Assembly: GCA_030654645.1 (NCBI GenBank)
Contig: JAURXC010000007.1
Coordinates: 1 to 29,566, forward strand
Direction: 5' to 3'
DNA: 29,566 bases
Source of the DNA: Deltaproteobacteria bacterium
Lineage (GTDB): Bacteria; Desulfobacterota; Desulfuromonadia; Geobacterales; Pseudopelobacteraceae
In this document: positions 25,556 through 29,566 of the stretch, piece after piece
Layout of the letters: every line of letters begins with the position of its first letter
How positions within the stretch are numbered: position 1 is the stretch's first letter
Notes under the pieces: model-generated
The model's database searches: none
What the model was told of the DNA's origin: nothing
Seen by the model: only the letters and a program-made list of their open reading frames with translations
Position numbers and translations under genes: made by a program

Positions 25556-25598
25556 TTGATAATCAAAAATATATCGGTAAAATGAATGCAACTATAAT
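25556..25598 (+). promoter_or_regulatory. Candidate promoter of the selenopeptide gene
   Basis: TTGATA (25556-25561), a 16-base spacer and TAAAAT (25578-25583) form one sigma70-like pair. A perfect TATAAT (25593-25598) lies 29 bases before the gene, but with a poor -35. Both fall in an AT-rich gap shared with the divergent PxxKW gene. Confidence 0.4.
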
Positions 25599-25626
25599 TG
25601 ATTCTGTTCGGAAAGGTGGTGACAAC

Positions 25627-25920
25627 ATGGAAAAGGACATGATTAGAAGTCTTGTTGCAGGTATGGGGATTGCCGGACTGGTAGCAGGCACGACACTCGC
25701 GGCGCCAGCTCTGGCTGCGGAATCCGGTTGAGGAGGCAAGGCGGGCGCCGGGAGCGCCCCAAAGGCCAAGACCGCGACGTTCAAGAAGGTTACATCCGCG
25801 GTAAAGGCCGATAAAAAAGCCGTAAAAACGAAGAAAAGTCTGAAAGACTCTGCCGGCAAAGAGGGACAGAAACCCAAGGAAGTACCAGGGAAAAGTGGCT
25901 GAGGCGGTTCAACCAAGTAG
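25627..25920 (+). CDS. sbtA: Selenocysteine-containing RiPP-like precursor (SbtA-type), two in-frame UGA codons
   Basis: A 97-residue product if TGA codons 35 (25729-25731) and 92 (25900-25902) are read as selenocysteine. Ordinary ORF calling stops at residue 34. The start ATG follows AAAGGTGG. Residues 1-31 look like a leader or signal peptide: MEKDMIRSLVAGMG, then a Gly/Ala/Leu-rich stretch ending APALAAES. Both UGA codons sit in the identical context Ser-Gly-Sec-Gly-Gly. The body between them is rich in Lys, Ala and Ser with no Cys at all. It ends GGSTK at a TAG. Each UGA is followed by a 6-bp hairpin of SECIS type. A radical SAM/SPASM gene starts 69 bases downstream. I recall such pairs as SbtA/SbtM, with Cys/Sec-Gly-Gly as the modified motif. 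The frame, motif repeats and hairpins are seen directly; modification is inferred. Confidence 0.88.
25743..25759 (+). promoter_or_regulatory. SECIS-like hairpin after the first UGA
   Basis: GGGCGC (25743-25748) pairs perfectly with GCGCCC (25754-25759); the loop is CGGGA. The loop starts 18 bases after UGA codon 35, within the range known for bacterial SECIS elements, and has G at loop position 2, as SelB binding requires. Confidence 0.7.
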
Positions 25921-25933
25921 CGCGGTCGCGCTA
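25918..25933 (+). promoter_or_regulatory. SECIS-like hairpin after the second UGA, overlapping the stop codon
   Basis: TAGCGC (25918-25923) pairs perfectly with GCGCTA (25928-25933) around a GGTC loop, which starts 22 bases after UGA codon 92. GGUC matches the SelB-binding loop of E. coli fdhF as I remember it. The 5' arm begins with the gene's own TAG stop. Confidence 0.75.
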
Positions 25934-25989
25934 TCTGACTTTCCGGAAGGCGGATCCAAGAGACGGATTATGATCGGTGCCATCACGCG

Positions 25990-27561
25990 ATGATCAACTT
26001 ATCGGAAGTATTTCCGTGCTGTCGCGCCCTGCTCGGCGTTAAAGCCTGGCAGCGGATACTCGACAATGCGGGAGATGGCTTGGAACCGACCGACTTTCCG
26101 GCAGTTCTGTACGAATTGGGTGAGCCCGGAGTCCCACCATTTCTTCCCGGGCTCGCCCATATTGAACTTGCCGGTTTTCAGGTTAGAACCGCCGATCCGA
26201 TACCGGAAGCAACAGAAAAACCAATGATTAATCCCACCCTGCAGATTATCCCGGTCGCCTGGACCAATCTGGCTAATCTGCTTACCCGATCCAAGCGGCG
26301 TGACCTTGCGCGTGTAAAAACGGGAAATGAATATATCCTCGTGTGGCGGGAACCGGCGACCGGACGTGTTCAGGTGCAGGCAGCCGAGTCGTGCGATCTG
26401 CTGGCCATCAAGATCAGCGTTGAAGAGCTTGACCCGAATGATGTTGCCCGAGAGTCATCAGTCCCGGTCGGCAAGATAGATGCGATCATGAGGGAAGCGG
26501 TCTGGAAGGGGTTGGTGCTTTCACCGCCGTCGGCACTGTGTCGAAAAACGTCTGTTTCCGGTCGGGATGAAAATTATTCCGTTGCAGATGTCTTCACCTT
26601 GCAGTGGCACCTGACACAGCAGTGCGATCTGCACTGCCGCCACTGCTATGACCGCACCAACCGCGCCGCGTTTCCATTTGACAGGGCTCTTTCGTTGCTG
26701 GATGAGCTGGGCTCTTTTTGCAGAAGCCGTTTTGTGCGAGGCCAGGTTTCCCTGACAGGTGGAAATCCGTTATTGTACCCGCATTTCTTCGAACTTTACC
26801 AGGCCGCTGCCGAGCGCGAGTTGATGATCGCCATTCTTGGGAATGCCGTTGAGCGTGCTGATCTGGAGCGGATCGTGGCGATACGGATGCCGGTTTACTA
26901 CCAGGTCAGCCTGGAGGGGCTGGAGTCGCACAATGACGGGATTCGCGGGGCGGGCAACTATCGGCGGACGGTCAGCTTCCTGAGGATGCTGACCGAGATG
27001 GGAGTGCCGAATATGGTCATGTTGACCCTGACCCGGCATAATATGGATCAGGTGATTCCGCTGGCTGCCGAGCTGGAAGGAATTACCGACGGCATGGCCT
27101 TCAATCGCCTGGCACTGTTCGGAGAAGGAGCTGCTCTTGAACTGCCGACGCCGATTGAGTATCGCATTTTTCTGGAGGAGTATGTCAGGTCGCTTGACTC
27201 CCATCCCGTACTGGGTCTCAAGGACAACCTGCTTAACACGGTTCTGGAGCGGAGCGAAAAAGAGCTGTTCGGCGGTTGTGCCGGTTACGGCTGCGGCGCT
27301 GCCTTCAACTTCGTATCAATTCTTTCCGATGGCGAGGTGCATGCCTGCCGCAAATTCCCGTCACCGATCGGCAACATCATTACCGATAGCCTGGAAAATG
27401 TTTACCTCTCCGATGCCGCCGGCCGGTATCGTTCTGGAAGCGGCGCCTGTGCCGGATGCAGTCTGAATGCCGTCTGCCGCGGATGCCCGGCGATAACCGC
27501 CAGCCTGGGCCTTGACCCGTTCAGTGAAAGAGACCCCTACTGCTTCAGAAATCCTTCCTGA
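25990..27561 (+). CDS. sbtM: Radical SAM/SPASM peptide maturase (SbtM-type)
   Basis: 523 residues. Residues 1-200 are an N-terminal region that may contain an RRE-like leader-binding unit (about 105-178, EYILVWREPATGRVQVQ onward, helix-rich end); this is inference. The radical SAM core begins with TQQCDLHCRHCYDR, where C212, C216 and C219 form the CxxxCxxC site for the 4Fe-4S cluster that cleaves S-adenosylmethionine. GGNPLLYP follows. The C-terminal SPASM-type region has C430, C435, C453, C487, C490, C496, C499 and C518, enough for auxiliary clusters. It should modify the adjacent precursor, probably at Sec-Gly-Gly or Cys-Gly-Gly sites. ATG 25990 has only a weak upstream AGAGA. It ends 15 bases from the convergent trpG stop. 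No exporter or protease gene is adjacent. Confidence 0.85.
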   Translation: MINLSEVFPCCRALLGVKAWQRILDNAGDGLEPTDFPAVLYELGEPGVPPFLPGLAHIELAGFQVRTADPIPEATEKPMINPTLQIIPVAWTNLANLLTRSKRRDLARVKTGNEYILVWREPATGRVQVQAAESCDLLAIKISVEELDPNDVARESSVPVGKIDAIMREAVWKGLVLSPPSALCRKTSVSGRDENYSVADVFTLQWHLTQQCDLHCRHCYDRTNRAAFPFDRALSLLDELGSFCRSRFVRGQVSLTGGNPLLYPHFFELYQAAAERELMIAILGNAVERADLERIVAIRMPVYYQVSLEGLESHNDGIRGAGNYRRTVSFLRMLTEMGVPNMVMLTLTRHNMDQVIPLAAELEGITDGMAFNRLALFGEGAALELPTPIEYRIFLEEYVRSLDSHPVLGLKDNLLNTVLERSEKELFGGCAGYGCGAAFNFVSILSDGEVHACRKFPSPIGNIITDSLENVYLSDAAGRYRSGSGACAGCSLNAVCRGCPAITASLGLDPFSERDPYCFRNPS

Positions 27562-27576
27562 GAGTCCATTTACCGT

Positions 27577-28149
27577 TCAGCGCCGGCTGATTTTCAAAAA
27601 ATTATCCAGAAGCTCCATGCCGCAATCGGTCAGGATCGACTCGGGGTGGAATTGCACCCCCCAGATCGGCAGATGTTTGTGGCGCAGTCCCATGATCTCG
27701 CCGTTCTCTACCCAAGCTGTGACTTCCAGGCAATCCGGGAGAGTGGGGCGGTCAACAATCAGGGAGTGGTAGCGGGTGGCCTGGAAGGGATTGGGGAGTC
27801 CGGCATAAAGCTCCTTGCCGTCATGGTGGATTGGGGATGTCTTGCCGTGCATCAGGGAAGAGCTCCTGACGACGTTGCCTCCAAAGGCGGCGCCGATGGA
27901 CTGGTGTCCGAGGCAGACTCCCAGAATCGGAATCTTCCCGGCGAAGTGCCTGATGGCCGCGACGGAAATTCCGGCCTCTTCGGGTGAGCATGGTCCGGGG
28001 GACACAACGATGCGTTCGGGATTCAGCGCCTCTATTTCGGCCAGTGTGATCCTGTCGTTGCGGTGAATCCGCACATCTTCTCCCAGCTGTCCGAAATACT
28101 GGACGATGTTGAAGGTGAAGGAATCATAGTTATCGATCATCAGCAGCAT
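27577..28149 (-). CDS. trpG: Anthranilate synthase component II (glutamine amidotransferase)
   Basis: 190 residues. It supplies ammonia from glutamine to TrpE for anthranilate synthesis; some homologues (PabA) also serve p-aminobenzoate. Seen: MIDNYDSFTFNIVQYFG at the start, PGPCSPEEAGIS, the nucleophile Cys in VCLGHQSIGAAFGG, and the His-Glu pair in FHPESIL. Its ATG directly abuts the trpE stop, so the two are coupled. It runs convergent to the radical SAM gene with 15 bases between. Confidence 0.96.
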   Translation of the reverse strand: MLLMIDNYDSFTFNIVQYFGQLGEDVRIHRNDRITLAEIEALNPERIVVSPGPCSPEEAGISVAAIRHFAGKIPILGVCLGHQSIGAAFGGNVVRSSSLMHGKTSPIHHDGKELYAGLPNPFQATRYHSLIVDRPTLPDCLEVTAWVENGEIMGLRHKHLPIWGVQFHPESILTDCGMELLDNFLKISRR

Positions 28150-29566
28150 TTAGACAATACCTCTCTCCGCGGTTTCAACCGCCCGCATTACGGCCATCCC
28201 CTTGTTTACCGTTTCCTGCCATTCCGCGGCGGGATCGGAGTCGGCCACGATTCCGGCTCCGGCCTGGAGATGGACCTTGCCATCCTTGATAACCAGGGTG
28301 CGTATCGTGATGCACAGGTCCATGTTGCCGGAAAAAGAGAAATATCCGACCGCGCCGCCGTAAATCTCGCGACGGACCGGCTCCAGTTCGTCGATGATCT
28401 GCATGGCGCGAATTTTGGGCGCTCCAGATAAAGTACCGGCCGGGAATGTGGCCCGTACCAGGTCGAAGGCATCCTGGTCGCCGGCCAGCTCACCCTGGAC
28501 ATTGGAGACGATATGCATGACGTGGGAGTAACGCTCGATCAACATGAGCTCCGACACCTTGACCGATCCTGTGCTGCAGACCCTCCCCAGATCGTTTCTG
28601 CCGAGATCCACCAGCATCACATGCTCGGCGCGCTCCTTGGGGTCGGCCAGCAGCTCTTCGGCCAGTAAAGCGTCTGCTTCCGGGGTTGTCCCGCGCGGCC
28701 GGGTTCCGGCAATCGGGCGCAGTTCCACCTGTGATCCCTCCTTGCGGACCATTACTTCCGGAGATGCGCCGGCGATCACGGTATTCTCCAGTCGGAGAAA
28801 GAACATGTAGGGGGAAGGATTGAGGGTTCTTAGCACCCGGTATATGTCCAGCGGATCGGCCGTGAGGTCACCGCTGAAACGTTGCGACAGTACCACCTGG
28901 ATAATGTCGCCGGAGCGAACGTACTCCTTGGCCTTTTCAACAGAAGCTTCAAATTCTTCACGGGTGACGTTTGACTGGAGCCCGACACTCCCGGTGGGAT
29001 TGGCCCTGGCCGGCGCCGCAAGAGGAGCATGCAGGCGTGCTATCATGGCATCGATCTTTTCCGTGGCACGCTGATACGCCTGCGCAGCTGTGGCGCCATC
29101 GCCGATATGGGCGTTTGAAACCACCTTGATCTTCTGGCGCATGGTGTCGAAGATCACGATCGTATCGGTGATCATGAAGTAGGAGTCGAATGCATCCAGG
29201 ATGGCGGGCTTGTCGTTGGGCAGGTTCTCGAAATGCCGTACCATGTCGTAACCGAGATAACCTACCGCTCCACCGAAAAAACGTGGCAAACCTTCCACTT
29301 CGACCGGAGTGTATTTTGCCAGCAGGTCGCGTACGCAGTTCAATGGATCGGATGCGTTCATGCTGCTGGTGACACCGTCATTGATTATTTCGACCAGATT
29401 ACCCCTGGAGCGGATCACTACGGAAGGGCTCGATCCCAGGAAGCTGTAGCGTCCCCACTTTTCCCCTCCCTCGATACTTTCCAGCAGATACGAAAAACGT
29501 CCGTCATCAAGCTTTCTGAACGCGGACACCGGAGTATCCATGTCAGCCATGATTTCACGATACACC
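28150..29566 (-). CDS. trpE: Anthranilate synthase component I (N terminus beyond the window)
   Basis: 471 residues are visible, but the gene runs off the window edge. The family normally begins about 20 residues earlier, and the apparent GTG start at 29565 is probably an internal Val (VYREIMADMDTPVSAF). It converts chorismate and ammonia (from TrpG) to anthranilate. Visible: a LLES element near the start, associated with tryptophan feedback inhibition, and the chorismate-binding block FPAGTLSGAPKIRAM with GGAVGYFSFSGNMDLCITIRT and ELRPIAGTRPRG. The stop lies immediately before trpG. Confidence 0.96.
   Translation of the reverse strand, partial: VYREIMADMDTPVSAFRKLDDGRFSYLLESIEGGEKWGRYSFLGSSPSVVIRSRGNLVEIINDGVTSSMNASDPLNCVRDLLAKYTPVEVEGLPRFFGGAVGYLGYDMVRHFENLPNDKPAILDAFDSYFMITDTIVIFDTMRQKIKVVSNAHIGDGATAAQAYQRATEKIDAMIARLHAPLAAPARANPTGSVGLQSNVTREEFEASVEKAKEYVRSGDIIQVVLSQRFSGDLTADPLDIYRVLRTLNPSPYMFFLRLENTVIAGASPEVMVRKEGSQVELRPIAGTRPRGTTPEADALLAEELLADPKERAEHVMLVDLGRNDLGRVCSTGSVKVSELMLIERYSHVMHIVSNVQGELAGDQDAFDLVRATFPAGTLSGAPKIRAMQIIDELEPVRREIYGGAVGYFSFSGNMDLCITIRTLVIKDGKVHLQAGAGIVADSDPAAEWQETVNKGMAVMRAVETAERGIV

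Noticed and set aside
25480..25565. Short inverted repeats such as AATTG-TATT-CAATT and GATT-GAT-AATC in the gap before the selenopeptide gene
   Set aside because: They are AT-rich, 4-5 bp arms expected by chance in such sequence. They could be operators, but nothing else supports this.
25627..25731. Reading the selenopeptide as a 34-residue peptide ending at the first TGA
   Set aside because: The frame stays open for 57 more codons with a second identical SGUGG motif and a second hairpin, which a true stop would not explain.
25563..25916. 117-residue minus-strand open frame opposite the selenopeptide gene
   Set aside because: Its Ala/Pro/Phe-rich product is the antisense of the Lys/Ala-rich plus frame. 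It lacks family similarity, and the plus strand has a ribosome site, repeated SGUGG motifs and SECIS-like hairpins.
27577..27594. TCAGC/GCTGA hairpin followed by TTTTC between the convergent sbtM and trpG genes
   Set aside because: The stem is only 5 bp, lies inside the trpG 3' end and has a short T run. It is too weak to call as a terminator.

Overview
The window looks like a chromosomal segment of a Geobacter-like bacterium (Desulfuromonadia/Geobacterales, formerly Deltaproteobacteria). This is inferred from gene content: a futalosine-pathway mqnA, PAS/GGDEF/EAL signalling proteins, a PxxKW-type Cys-rich protein, a PrkA/YeaH/SpoVR cluster with two PrkA paralogues, and a selenocysteine-containing RiPP-like precursor next to a radical SAM/SPASM maturase. 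Coding density is high, no gene-free stretch exceeds 300 bases, and I saw no tRNA, rRNA, insertion sequence or CRISPR array.

Layout. Positions 1-4250 (minus strand) hold the 5' end of an NCS2-type purine permease, an adenine deaminase just upstream of it, a 6-phosphofructokinase and a PAS-GAF-PAS-GGDEF diguanylate cyclase. Positions 4402-11842 (minus) are one tight operon in transcription order prkA, yeaH-like (DUF444), spoVR, and a second divergent prkA. From 12052 the direction flips. A plus-strand run carries aroC, a 58-codon shikimate kinase (aroK) remnant, aroB, a TPR protein, a Roadblock/LC7 protein, aroQ, an Xaa-Pro peptidase, accB, accC and a lone gcvH, closed by a clear terminator. 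Then come a TolC-like outer membrane factor, mqnA and a membrane-bound GGDEF-EAL protein. A Nudix hydrolase and a PxxKW Cys-rich protein follow on the minus strand. The selenopeptide locus lies at 25.6-27.6 kb (plus), and the window ends in trpE-trpG (minus; trpE runs off the edge).

Most notable system. At 25627-25920 there is a 97-codon gene that six-frame ORF calling misses because it contains two in-frame TGA codons. Both lie in the context Ser-Gly-TGA-Gly-Gly, and both are followed at the right distance by a perfect 6-bp hairpin with a G-rich apical loop, as expected of bacterial SECIS elements. The second hairpin has a GGUC loop and swallows the gene's own TAG stop. The product has a signal-peptide-like leader and a Lys-rich body, and 69 bases downstream begins a radical SAM/SPASM protein. 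I read this as a selenocysteine-containing RiPP precursor with its maturase, of the type I recall as SbtA/SbtM ('selenobiotic', thio(seleno)oxazole).

The genes share two metabolic themes. Chorismate is made (aroB, aroQ, aroC) and consumed (mqnA toward menaquinone, trpEG toward tryptophan). accB and accC supply the biotin carboxylase half of acetyl-CoA carboxylase. The aroK remnant is cleanly embedded by stop/start overlaps on both sides, which implies that shikimate kinase is encoded elsewhere.
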